From Sphingomonas oleivorans (lineage in GTDB: Bacteria; Pseudomonadota; Alphaproteobacteria; Sphingomonadales; Sphingomonadaceae), in NCBI RefSeq assembly GCF_003050615.1, contig NZ_NWBU01000011.1:1-64000 (forward strand): a stretch of DNA of 64,000 nucleotides. Direction: 5' to 3'. The position numbers and the translations under genes were made by a program. This document shows, in pieces, positions 36,442 to 44,054 of the stretch; position 1 is the stretch's first letter, and each line of letters opens with the position of its first letter. Under the pieces are notes generated by a model. The model did no database searches. It was not told the DNA's origin and saw only the letters and a program-made list of their open reading frames with translations.

Positions 36442-37017
36442 ATGCTGAAATGCGCCAGAGCCATGCTGGTCTCGATCATGCTTGCCACGATCGCCTTCAC
36501 GCCTGCCACAGCCGCCACCAAGACGAGCGGCACCTATTGGCAATGCGCCCCCTTCGCCCGCATGTTCTCCGGCATCCAGCTTTTCGGCGCCGCCTATAGC
36601 TGGTGGAACCAAGCCATCGGCCGTTATGCGCAGGGTTCGGCGCCCAAGGCCGGCGCGGTCCTCGTCTTCAAGTCGATCGGCTCGATGCGCTCGGGCCATG
36701 TCGCGGTGGTCAGCAAGATCATCTCCGATCGCATGATCAAGGTCACCCATGCCAACTGGTCGGTCATCAACGGCACGCGCGGCCAGATCGAACGGGATGT
36801 GACCGTCGTCGACGCCTCCGAAAAGGGCGACTGGAGCAAGGTCCGCGTCTGGTACGATCCGATCAAGGCGATCGGCACCCATTCCTTCCCCGTTTATGGC
36901 TTCATCTATGATGGCGCCGCCAAGGCCGCCTCCGCGGTTGAAAAGGCTGCCGAGAAGGATGCGCCGCTGCTCCTCAAGCCCGACGTGGAACCGGCGCTCG
37001 CCCCCGCTCAGTCCTGA
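36442..37017 (+). CDS. CHAP-domain secreted protein (putative amidase/endopeptidase)
   Basis: This 191-residue protein has a signal peptide (hydrophobic residues about 7-22, cleavage near ATAAT) and a CHAP-type domain. The probable catalytic pair is Cys35 in YWQCAPFAR and His86 in SGHVAVV. CHAP enzymes cleave peptidoglycan amide bonds in the periplasm, and small ones of this type are common in sphingomonads. The C-terminus is an Ala/Lys/Pro-rich tail. The start at 36442 is chosen because it opens directly on the signal peptide. It is separated from rpoC by a terminator, so it is transcribed on its own. Confidence 0.82.
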   Translation: MLKCARAMLVSIMLATIAFTPATAATKTSGTYWQCAPFARMFSGIQLFGAAYSWWNQAIGRYAQGSAPKAGAVLVFKSIGSMRSGHVAVVSKIISDRMIKVTHANWSVINGTRGQIERDVTVVDASEKGDWSKVRVWYDPIKAIGTHSFPVYGFIYDGAAKAASAVEKAAEKDAPLLLKPDVEPALAPAQS

Positions 37018-37036
37018 CCGTCCGTCAGGTCCCGCG

Positions 37037-37183
37037 ATGAAGGGCCTCTACGCCCTCTTCCTCCTCGCGCTGCTGCTGCTTCCAATGTATGCGGCGCTCC
37101 GCCGGCTGCGCAACCTGCCGCGCGAAACGCCGCCCGAGGAAGCGGACGATGCTGTGCGCCTACGGGAAAAGGACGGTTCCTAG
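37037..37183 (+). CDS. Small membrane peptide, unknown function
   Basis: This is a 48-residue peptide with one N-terminal hydrophobic helix (about residues 4-20) and a charged tail. It begins 19 bases after the CHAP gene, with a weak GTCAGGT ribosome binding site. Its stop codon TAG lies exactly where the IS630 remnant begins (TA target at 37181-37182), so the natural C-terminus may have been cut off by the insertion. I do not recognise the family. Confidence 0.5.
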   Translation: MKGLYALFLLALLLLPMYAALRRLRNLPRETPPEEADDAVRLREKDGS

Positions 37184-37817
37184 AGCGTTTTTCACTTAAG
37201 TGGCTGCATAGCCGCTGTTGCGGAGATAGTTGGCGCATTCATCGGGCGGGAAGCGGTGGAGGAGTTCGCCGATGCGGTCGCAGACGGCATCGAAGGAGCG
37301 TTCGCCTGCCTTGCGGAGCAGCGTCTTGAGTTTGGCGAACACCTGCTCGATTGGGTTCAGGTCCGGGCTGTAGGGTGGGAGGAAGACCAGCCTGGCGCCG
37401 GTGGAACGGATAGCGCGGCGCACGGCCTTCCCCTTGTGGCTGCCAAGATTGTCCATGATGACAACGTCGCCGGGCTTGAGCGTTGGGACGAGGAACTGCT
37501 CGACGTAGGCGGTGAAACTCCTGCCGTTGATCGGGCCGTCGAGCAGGCACGGCGCGTCGATCCGATCGGAGCGCAGCGCCGCGAGGAAGGTCATGGTTTT
37601 CCAATGACCATGCGGCGCTCGGCCCCGCACCCGCTGTCCCTTGGGTCCCCAGCCATGGGTGCGAACCATGTTGGTTTTGGTCCAGGTCTCGTCGATGAAG
37701 ACGAGCCGCTCAGCGGCGATCCTGCCCTGATAGCGCTTCCAGCTCGCGCGCCTGCGCGCCACGTCGCGCCTGTCTTGCTCGGATCGCAGCAGCGTTTTTT
37801 TTGAACCGGATCCCCTC
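37181..37817. mobile_element. IS630-family remnant
   Basis: The left end lies at a TA dinucleotide followed by GAGCGTTTTTCACTTAAG, consistent with IS630 target preference. The other end is lost: at 37818 the sequence changes to the terminus of an IS256-family element. Only the catalytic part of the transposase is left. No second IS630 terminus is visible in the window. Confidence 0.75.
37196..37817 (-). pseudogene. IS630-family transposase, N-terminus missing
   Basis: The remaining frame has the DDE catalytic core of IS630/Tc1-like transposases: [12 protein letters not shown] (first Asp), [11 protein letters not shown] (second Asp) and [14 protein letters not shown] (Glu). The N-terminal helix-turn-helix half is absent. 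Just inside the junction a run of eight A on the coding strand (T at 37795-37802) separates an upstream GIRFKK-like reading from the [12 protein letters not shown] core, in line with a frameshift site or a frameshift mutation. Without its DNA-binding half the product should be inactive. Confidence 0.85.
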
Positions 37818-37875
37818 GGGACTGTCCGGAATTTTGTGCGCGGGGCCATAAGATGGAATGGAAAGAACCATCGTT

Positions 37876-38942
37876 ATGGCTATCGACAAGGACGTGCTGG
37901 ACCAGCTTCTGGCTGGCCGGGATCCGCAGGACCTGTTCGCCAAGGACAGCCTGCTCGACGAGCTGAAGAAGGCGCTGTCGGAGCGCATTCTGTCAGTGGA
38001 ACTCGACGATCATCTGGAAAACGATAGCGCCGAAGGCGCCATCAACCGTCGGAACGGCAGCTCGAAGAAGACGATGGTGACCGGGACGTCGAAGGTGACG
38101 CTGGCGGTGTCGCGAGACCGGGCGGGCACCTTCGATCCGAAGCTGATCGCCAAATATCAGCGCCGCTTTCCCGATTTCGATGCGAAAATCATTTCGATGT
38201 ACGCGCGCGGCATGACGGTGCGCGAGATCCGGGGGCATCTTGAGGAACTGTATGGCATCGACGTGTCGCCGGACCTCATTTCGACGATCACGGACGCTGT
38301 CCTCGAGACCGTGTCGGAATGGCAGGGTCGGCCGCTGGACGCCAGCTATCCCCTGGTGTTTTTTGACGCGATCTGGCTGAAAATCCGCGACGAAGGGTTC
38401 GTTCGCAACCAGGCGGCCTCCATCGCGCTCGGCATCCTTCCCGACGGTGCCAAGGAGATTCTCGACATCTGGATCGAGCAAATCGAGGACGCGAAATTCT
38501 GGCTGCGGGTCATGAACGAACTCGAGAACCGCGGCGTGGCCGATATCCTGATCGCCGTCGTCGACGGCCTCAAGGGCGGAGCCTGCCAGGAAGGTTCCGG
38601 CGATGCGCAGCATCGCTGGAAGGCAGGCGGAGGGCTTCCCGACGCCATCAATGCCGTGTTTCCGCAGACGGTGGTCCAAACCTGCGTGGTTCATCTGATC
38701 CGTAACTCGATGAGCTTCGCCTCCTGGAAAGACCGCAAGCTGATCGCGCAGAGCCTGCGCGCCATCTATCGGGCGGAAACACCTGAGGCCGGCATGGTGG
38801 CACTGAACGCTTTCGAGGAGAGCCACTGGGGCAAGAAATATCCCGCCATCGCCCAAAGCTGGCGCCGCCATTGGGATCAGGTCATCCCATTCTTCGCGTT
38901 CAGTGAGGCGATCCGCCGGATCATCTACACCACAGATGAGAT
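37876..38942 (+). pseudogene. IS256-family transposase, C-terminus missing and interrupted
   Basis: The frame opens at 37858 or more likely at ATG 37876. It shows RRNGSSKKTMVTGTSKV, YARGMTVREIRGHLEELYG, the first catalytic Asp in VFFDAIWLKIRDEG, the second in IAVVDGLKG, then TCVVHLIRNS and RRIIYTT. After that the family sequence stops and foreign codons follow. Directly after the second Asp motif an extra stretch of about 19 codons (38575-38634) has been inserted in frame; the family normally continues straight to a Pro-Asp/Glu-Ala-Ile segment. Both defects should destroy activity. Confidence 0.85.
38575..38634 (+). repeat. Palindromic insertion element, copy A (in IS256 transposase)
   Basis: This 60-base element runs from GGCGGAGCC to GGCGGAGGG. 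Inside, GCCTGCC (38581-38587) pairs with GGCAGGC (38622-38628). After an unpaired AGGAAGG, TTCCGGCGATGC (38595-38606) pairs with GCATCGCTGGAA (38610-38621) around GCA, including one G-T pair. It adds 19 codons without a stop. A second copy with the same plan lies in the IS5 transposase at 39451-39506. Confidence 0.75.
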
Positions 38943-39042
38943 GGACAAGAGCGCCCGCGCAAAATGTGCTATGGGTTTTGGGCGCGGGCGACTCCGAGGC
39001 GAAGAGCGGAACACCGGCTGCAAGTTCCGTCAGGCCGCCTTA
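38943..39042. other. Noncoding end of the IS110-family remnant
   Basis: These 100 bases lie between the broken IS256 transposase and the stop of the IS110-family transposase fragment (reverse strand). CGCCCGCGC (38952-38960) pairs perfectly with GCGCGGGCG (38982-38990) around a 21-base loop. In position it matches the noncoding flank downstream of the transposase in IS110-family elements. I see no protein here. Confidence 0.5.
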
Positions 39043-39292
39043 TCATAGTCCTGCCGATCTGGAGCGTCCGCGCACTTGCCTGGGCCATGTCTCCCACTGG
39101 GTGACGAAGTGCTCATAAGCCCGCTCGGCCTGTCGGGCGATTTCCATCTCCTGGTTGCGCAGTGACTTTTTATTGTAGACATGTGCAGGACCAGGCTGAT
39201 TTCCCTTCTTCTGCGGCATGCCGGACTTCAGCTCCATCGCGCGCCGCTTGGTTGCGACCAGCGCCGGCCAGGCCCAGCGATAATCTGCCTGC
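39043..39292 (-). pseudogene. IS110-family transposase, C-terminal fragment
   Basis: About 82 codons read YRWAWPALVATKRRAMELK, then a GNQPGPAHVYNKKSLRNQEME segment and RAYEHFVTQW, the usual C-terminal tail of one IS110 group. The fragment is cut at 39292 by the IS5 element. Removing the IS5 element and one CTAG joins it in frame to the larger fragment beyond 40213 (reading LLTRQADYRW), which proves that they were one gene. Confidence 0.8.
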
Positions 39293-39337
39293 CTAGAGGC
39301 TGTTATGAACCTCCGCCAAGAGCAGCGACTTGTTGGG

Positions 39338-40183
39338 TCATGAGTGTTGCGAAGGCGACGAGGTGCAGGCCAGCGAGAGTTTGGGCATACCTTTCGTAAT
39401 CCTTGACCAGCCTGCGGAAGCGTGTGGCCCAAGCGAAGGATCGTTCGCCCCCCTCCGCCGGCTTTCCACGTGCTTTGCACGCGGAACCTTCTTGGCCGGC
39501 TCCGCCCAGCGCCGTGGCAGCAGGACGAAGCCGCGCTTTGTCTCGGGTAATTTGACGACCTTGAGGTCGATGCCGTGCTTGTCGGCGGCCTGGCGGGCAC
39601 GTTCGCCGGTATAGCCCTGATCGACCCAGGCGATTTCGACGCTCTCGTCTGTGACGGCCTGAATTGTTCTGGCAAGTTGCTCGACCTGACCGCGATCCTC
39701 GGCGCTGGCGGGTGTGACATGAAGGGCGAGCAGATGGCCGAGCGTGTCGACCGCGATATGCAGCTTGGAGCCCTTCTTGCGCTTGGCGCCGTCGTAACCG
39801 GCACGCTCACCGCTTTCCGGCGTGGAACGCAATGTCCGGCTATCGATGATCGCTGCGCTCGGTTCAGCCGCGCGCCCCGCCGCCAGGCGCAGTACTGCCC
39901 TCAGGTCGTCGATCAGCGCCTCGAAGCATCCCGCCGCCATCCAGCGCTGCGTCTGCTGGTAGACCGCCGCCCAGGGCGGCAGGTCGTTCGGCATCCACCG
40001 CCACGGCGCGCCGGTCTTCACGATATAGCGCAGCCCGTTGAACACTTCACGAAGGCTGTGTTCCCGTTGCCCTGCATCTTCACGCTGCAGCGTCAGATAC
40101 GGCACAACCAGCGACCATTCCTCATCGGATACGTCAGACGGATAAGGCTTGCGACGGTTCTCCATCCAAGCCTTTGAATCCAT
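39338..40183 (-). pseudogene. IS5-family transposase, interrupted by a palindromic insertion
   Basis: The N-terminal 220 or so residues are normal: SDEEWSLVVPYL, GLRYIVKTGAPWRWMP, the first catalytic Asp in IIDSRTL and the second in WVDQGYTG. After PRRW the expected VVERSFAWATRFRRL continues only in another frame, because 59 bases lie where about six are expected. The true C-terminus ERSFAWATRFRRLVKDYERY is still legible beyond the insertion. The insert sits directly before the third catalytic residue (Glu), so the transposase is dead. Confidence 0.88.
39451..39506 (-). repeat. Palindromic insertion element, copy B (in IS5 transposase)
   Basis: Read on the reverse strand, this 56-base element again starts GGCGGAGCC and ends GGCGGAGGG. 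Outer arms are GCCGGC with GCCGGC. After AAGAAGG the inner arms TTCCGCGTGC and GCACGTGGAA pair around AAA, with the same G-T pair as copy A. The segment GAAGGTTCC is identical to copy A. Compared with copy A the inner stem is two base pairs shorter, and its bases differ on both sides so that pairing is kept. Confidence 0.75.
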
Positions 40184-40213
40184 TCAGACTCACAAGTCCA
40201 TAACAGCCTCTAG

Positions 40214-40706
40214 TCAGCAGGTGCCAGCAAAGAACCGCCAGCTTGCGCGCAAGTGCGACGGCCGCAACCTGATGACCACGCTTTGCCCGGATCCGGACAA
40301 AGAAGGCGTGAAGCGGACCAGGGGCTTTGGCGGCCGCCCAGGCTGCTTCGACCAGCATGGCGCGAGCATGGCTGCGCCCGATCTTGCTGATCCGGCCGTG
40401 ATGAGCAGGGCCAGGGCCCGACTGCCGAACGCGTGGATTGAGGCCGAAATAGCTCACCAGCTTCTGGGGCGAGGAGAAGCGGCCGATGTCGCCAATCGCC
40501 GCGACGATCCCGGCCGCCACGGTGAGATTGACGCCGGTGATGGTGAGCAAGCGAGCAACAGAGGCATCATCGAGCGCGTCCGCGGCGATCTCCTTGTCGA
40601 TGGCCGCCAGATCCTCGGCTAGAGCCATTTTGGGTCGCGTGAAGACCGGCAGCCTTCCCGCTGACGGTGCAGGACCAACGCTTACGCAATTCCTATTCGA
40701 AAGCAC
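40214..40706 (-). pseudogene. IS110-family transposase, central fragment
   Basis: This fragment contains the transposase_20-type region: RLLTITGVNLTVAAGIVAAIG, FSSPQKLVSYFGLNPRVRQSG, GRISKIGRSHARAMLVEAAW and ARKLAVLCWHLLTR. The N-terminal DEDD nuclease domain of IS110 transposases is missing; similarity ends between about 40650 and 40706. The downstream end was split off by the IS5 element and continues at 39292. With no DEDD domain it cannot act. Confidence 0.82.
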
Positions 40707-40740
40707 GAACCGTTAGCCCTTCCGCCGCGCAGAGATTGCT

Positions 40741-41415
40741 GTGAATATCCGACAGCTGGCCAGGACAAGGACGCCGCGGCGCAAGACGAAGTCCGGCGCG
40801 TCGCATCCGACCGGTGCCCACGTGCTGCGCGACAGCGTCGAGGCCGGAACCTTCGAGCATGTTTTCTTCGTTCCGCCTGCCAAAGGCGAAACGGGTCGCC
40901 TGCTGCGCGCAGCGCGCTGCATTCTCGACGCGGGCCGTCAGCTCCGCAGCGAAACGCGGCGCGACGGGCGCGTCCTCACCCCACAGAGCGCCTCCTGACC
41001 ACTCTCACGAGCACGAGCGTGCGCGCCTTCAAGGAAATCCTGACTCTCTCCCGCCTGAACAAGGGGCGCGTGTTTCCCAGCTACGATCACCTGACTGAAG
41101 CGACCAGCCTGGGGCGGGCGATGGTCGCTAGGGTGCTGCACATTCTGGAGGCGATCGGCTTTCTCGTCCGGCAGAGGCGCTTCAAGCGGATCGAGGCGGA
41201 CGGGCCGGCCCGCGCTACGAGCAGACTTCGAACGCCTACAGGGCGTTCCTGCCTAAGATCGTTCTCGAGGCCGAGTTCTTCCTTGAGCTGTTGGTGCGCC
41301 TGCTCGCAGACTCAGCGCGCCTTGATAGCGCCGGCCAGTTCTTGATCGGCATGTCGGCCGGAAGGTTGGAGAAAGAGAGTATTTTCGTTCTCCGCTGGAG
41401 CGGTGTTCGCGCAGG
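40741..41415 (+). pseudogene. Winged-HTH protein of plasmid/island type, frameshifted
   Basis: Three consecutive frames give one protein-like sequence. Frame 1 (GTG 40741 to 40998) reads RTPRRKTKSGASHPTGAHVLRD and EHVFFVPPAKGETGRLL. Frame 2 (from about 41004) reads VRAFKEILTLSRLNKGRVFPSY then LGRAMVARVLHILEAIGFLVRQRRF, a clear winged helix. After GPA a third frame reads RYEQTSNAYRAFLPK and continues to about 41415. From memory this resembles HTH proteins found on sphingomonad plasmids and islands, possibly replication-related; I could not check. At least two frameshifts make it a pseudogene. Confidence 0.65.
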
Positions 41416-42180
41416 CACGGTCGCCCGCGACCGGCAACCGGAAAGATCAGGGCCACAGCGGCAGGGTAGACCTTCTGGTGCTTGGGGATCCCGACAGTCC
41501 AGCAAAGCCCGCGCGCTCAGAGCCTGACGGAATGACGCGGACAATCCATAGCCGGCATCGGCAAGCACGCAACCAAAGCGTGCTCCGGCGGCGCTGTCCG
41601 GTCGATCTCCTCGATAGCGATTTCCGGCTTGGTCCTGCGCTGCTGATGCTCTGCCGGCACCCCCGCCTTGATCATGCGTGCCTCATCACTCGTCCAACTG
41701 TCGAGCAGGAAAAACCGCAAGCTCAGCAGGACTGGCACTTCGCCGCCCACAAGCGTCACGGAAACCATCGTCTGGCAGTTGGCCTTCTTGCCCACCGTCG
41801 ATGCATATTGGGGAGCAACGCCAACCGAGCTGCGGCCCTTCTTCGGCAGCGTTCGCCGGTCCTATGATCCCCCGGATCATAGGCGTGCGGCTCACCATCA
41901 ATGATCAGCCAAGCCTCCTCACCGCCGACCAGAGCATCCGCAGGCCGCCAAAGCGCCGCTTCCAGCGGTGCACTGTCCCACAGCCCGACACCGATGAAAT
42001 GGTGCAGCCATAGCTTATCGCCTCGGCCCTGGCCGCAATCGGCTGAATGCTCTTGCGATCTCCGGGGCCGATCAATCCTGCCATATAGGTGGGGCACATC
42101 CGGCGCCGTGCCTTGTGCCCAAGTCCGCTCAAAAATGGCTCAAGCCAGCGCCCGAGATCCTCGGTCCAATCCGTTTCCAT
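41415..42180 (-). pseudogene. IS701-family transposase, multiply frameshifted 5' part
   Basis: Read from 42180, the N-terminus METDWTEDLGRWLEPFL, then ARRRMCPTYMAGLIGPGDRKS, is typical of IS701-type transposases. It then shifts frame after EAISY (apparently four bases lost), again at a palindromic insertion after EAWLIID, once before FGCVLADAGYGL and once around the segment leading to VGIPKHQKVYP. The last recognisable segment is ALIFPVAGRGRP. The 3' part is missing, replaced by the HTH pseudogene. Catalytic segments are legible, so decay is fairly recent. Confidence 0.78.
41861..41883. repeat. Palindrome inside the IS701 transposase remnant
   Basis: CCTATGATCC (41861-41870) is the perfect reverse complement of GGATCATAGG (41874-41883), separated by CCC. 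It lies within about 47 bases that stand where the transposase family has about nine, between the codons for EAWLIID and LPKKG. Its sequence does not match the palindromic element in the IS256 and IS5 genes. Confidence 0.6.
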
Positions 42181-42337
42181 CGCCAGCCCCTACAAAAGCT
42201 GGCTCCCTATGAGACGCAGTCCAGCAAAGCTAATCACTGAAACTCCGCCAAGGAAATCCTCAAATCATCAATCCGCCAAAGTAGTGATAAATCAGCAGGC
42301 GCACTATCCGCATCGAATTGATGGATGCGGTCCCACA
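42181..42337. other. Right edge of the IS graveyard
   Basis: The first part is AT-richer than its surroundings and probably the noncoding end of the IS701 element upstream of its transposase. Within it CCGCCAA occurs twice (around 42246 and 42284). I could not define an element terminus or a target duplication. The core chromosome resumes at the kdsA stop. Confidence 0.4.
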
Positions 42338-43201
42338 TCAAGCGGCAGTCCTTATCGATCCGGTCAGCCGCTGCTCCTTCACGCAGTCATCTATCCTGAG
42401 CAGGATTTCGGCCAGCGCCTCGAACTGATCGAGCGGCCAGGCGTTGGGACCGTCGGATTTGGCATTGGCCGGATCCGGATGGGTTTCCATGAAGACGCCC
42501 GCCACGCCTGCGGCGACCGCCGCGCGCGCGAGCAGGGGGACATATTCGCGCTGTCCACCTGAAGCCGTGCCGAGGCCGCCCGGAAGCTGCACCGAATGGG
42601 TCGCGTCGAACACGACCGGGCATCCGGTCTCCGCCATGATCGCCAGGCTGCGCATGTCCGAGACGAGATTATTATATCCGAAGGAGGCGCCGCGCTCGCA
42701 CAGCAGCACGCAATCCTCGTCCACGCCGGCATGCGCCGCCGCTGCGCGCGCCTTGGCCACGACATTGGCCATGTCGTGCGGCGCCATGAACTGACCCTTC
42801 TTGATGTTGACCGGGCGCCCGCTCGCCGCAACCGCCTCGATCAGATCGGTCTGGCGCGCGAGGAAGGCCGGCGTCTGGAGCATGTCGACAACCTCGGCGA
42901 CAGGCGCCACCTGATCCACCGAATGCACGTCGGTAATCACCGGCAGGCCCGTCTCCTCGCGGACCTTCGCCAGGATGCGCAGCCCCTTATCCATCCCCAG
43001 ACCGCGGAACGCCGCGCCCGAGCTGCGATTGGCCTTGTCGAACGAGCTTTTGAAGATCAGCTGGACGTCCAGCCGCTCCGCTATGCCGCGCAGCGTCTCG
43101 GCGGTCGCCAGGATCATCGCTTCCGATTCGATGACGCATGGCCCCGCAATGAGAAAAAGACGCCGGTCATTGCCGACCGGCCTGCCGCATAATTTCATCA
43201 T
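42338..43201 (-). CDS. kdsA: 3-deoxy-8-phosphooctulonate synthase (Kdo-8-phosphate synthase)
   Basis: This 287-residue (beta/alpha)8 enzyme condenses arabinose 5-phosphate and phosphoenolpyruvate to Kdo 8-phosphate. Motifs are [28 protein letters not shown] and [17 protein letters not shown]. The C-terminus keeps [20 protein letters not shown]. The start follows kdsB by three bases; either of the two adjacent ATGs could serve. It is the last gene of the kdsD-kdsB-kdsA unit and lies directly beside the IS island. Confidence 0.96.
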   Translation of the reverse strand: MMKLCGRPVGNDRRLFLIAGPCVIESEAMILATAETLRGIAERLDVQLIFKSSFDKANRSSGAAFRGLGMDKGLRILAKVREETGLPVITDVHSVDQVAPVAEVVDMLQTPAFLARQTDLIEAVAASGRPVNIKKGQFMAPHDMANVVAKARAAAAHAGVDEDCVLLCERGASFGYNNLVSDMRSLAIMAETGCPVVFDATHSVQLPGGLGTASGGQREYVPLLARAAVAAGVAGVFMETHPDPANAKSDGPNAWPLDQFEALAEILLRIDDCVKEQRLTGSIRTAA

Positions 43202-43204
43202 GGC

Positions 43205-44041
43205 TCAATCGATCCCCGCGGCGCGCAGGCCGGCTTCCACTTGCGTGATATCCGAAGGATTGTTGAGTTCCCAGATATCGGCGTCAGGCGGCGCAAGCTC
43301 GACCGTCGCGACAGATATCCCGCCCTCCAGGAAACGGAGCTGCTCAAGACCTTCGAGCAATTCCAACGGTGAGGGCGGCAGCGCCGCATAACGCTCGAGC
43401 GCAGCACGCCGATAGGCATAGACGCCGACATGGAAGAAGATGGGAAGCCCGACCTCGCCCACGCGCTCGGCGGGCACGTGCGGCAGGACGCGCTTCGAGA
43501 AGTAAAGCGCCCGGCCATAGCGATCGAGAACAGCGGTGGTGCCGCCCACGCGGCCGGCCGCCTGATCGGCGAGCAGGCGCGCATGCAGCGCCGGCGTGCA
43601 GCGGACCACCGGTGTCACCACCTCGGCCTCCGGATGATCCGCGAGATAGGCCGCCAACGCCTCGACGAAGCCGGGCGGCGTGAGCGGCGCATCGCCCTGC
43701 AGGTTCACGATCACATCCACATGATCGGGCAAGGCAGCCAGCGCCTCGGCGCATCGCTCGGTGCCGTTGCGGCAGGCGGACGACGTCATCGCCACCGCCG
43801 CACCAAATCCTTCGGCCGCCACGCGGATACGATCATCATCGGTGGCGACGAGGACCTTCGCGATCCCGGAAACCAAGCTGGCCGCTTCCCAGCTCCGTTC
43901 GATCAGCGGCTTTGCCCGGCCGCCCGCGCCGCGCAGCAGGGCGAGCGGCTTGCCGGGATAGCGTTGCGAGGCAAAGCGCGCGGGGATGATGATCGCGACG
44001 CGGGACCGATCGGCCCGGGCCGCCGTCGAAGCAATGGTCAT
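43205..44041 (-). CDS. kdsB: 3-deoxy-manno-octulosonate cytidylyltransferase (CMP-Kdo synthetase)
   Basis: This 278-residue enzyme activates Kdo with CTP for transfer to an envelope polymer. The N-terminal nucleotide-binding IIIPARFASQRYPGKPL and the VIVNLQGDAPL motif (substrate Asp) are clear, and FHVGVYAYRRAALERY is the usual late block. Length is slightly above the typical 250 residues because of a short N-terminal lead. It lies between kdsD and kdsA, with gaps of 13 and three bases, so the three are co-transcribed. Confidence 0.95.
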   Translation of the reverse strand: MTIASTAARADRSRVAIIIPARFASQRYPGKPLALLRGAGGRAKPLIERSWEAASLVSGIAKVLVATDDDRIRVAAEGFGAAVAMTSSACRNGTERCAEALAALPDHVDVIVNLQGDAPLTPPGFVEALAAYLADHPEAEVVTPVVRCTPALHARLLADQAAGRVGGTTAVLDRYGRALYFSKRVLPHVPAERVGEVGLPIFFHVGVYAYRRAALERYAALPPSPLELLEGLEQLRFLEGGISVATVELAPPDADIWELNNPSDITQVEAGLRAAGID

Positions 44042-44054
44042 CGTGGCGGCTTAA

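Larger units (their letters stand above)
37818..38942. mobile_element. IS256-family element, right end missing
   Basis: The left terminus GGGACTGTCCGGAATTTTGT starts at 37818, about 40 bases before the transposase start, as in IS256-family elements. The expected inverted copy is not found to the right: the sequence loses transposase similarity near 38940, where IS110-type noncoding DNA begins. The element therefore lost its right end and cannot move. Confidence 0.75.
39293..40213. mobile_element. IS5-family element inserted in an IS110 transposase
   Basis: CTAG at 39293-39296 and 40210-40213 flank the element as a 4-base direct repeat (or contain a shorter TA duplication). The terminal inverted repeats are AGGCTGTTATGAAC at the left and the complement of AGGCTGTTATGGAC at the right, with one mismatch. 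The element is about 913 bases and carries a single reverse-strand transposase. The disrupted host gene can be rebuilt exactly, so the ends are well defined. Confidence 0.88.

Noticed and set aside
40149-40622. 157-codon forward frame antisense to the IS110 fragment
   Set aside because: It is a shadow frame; the reverse strand reads a clear IS110 transposase there.
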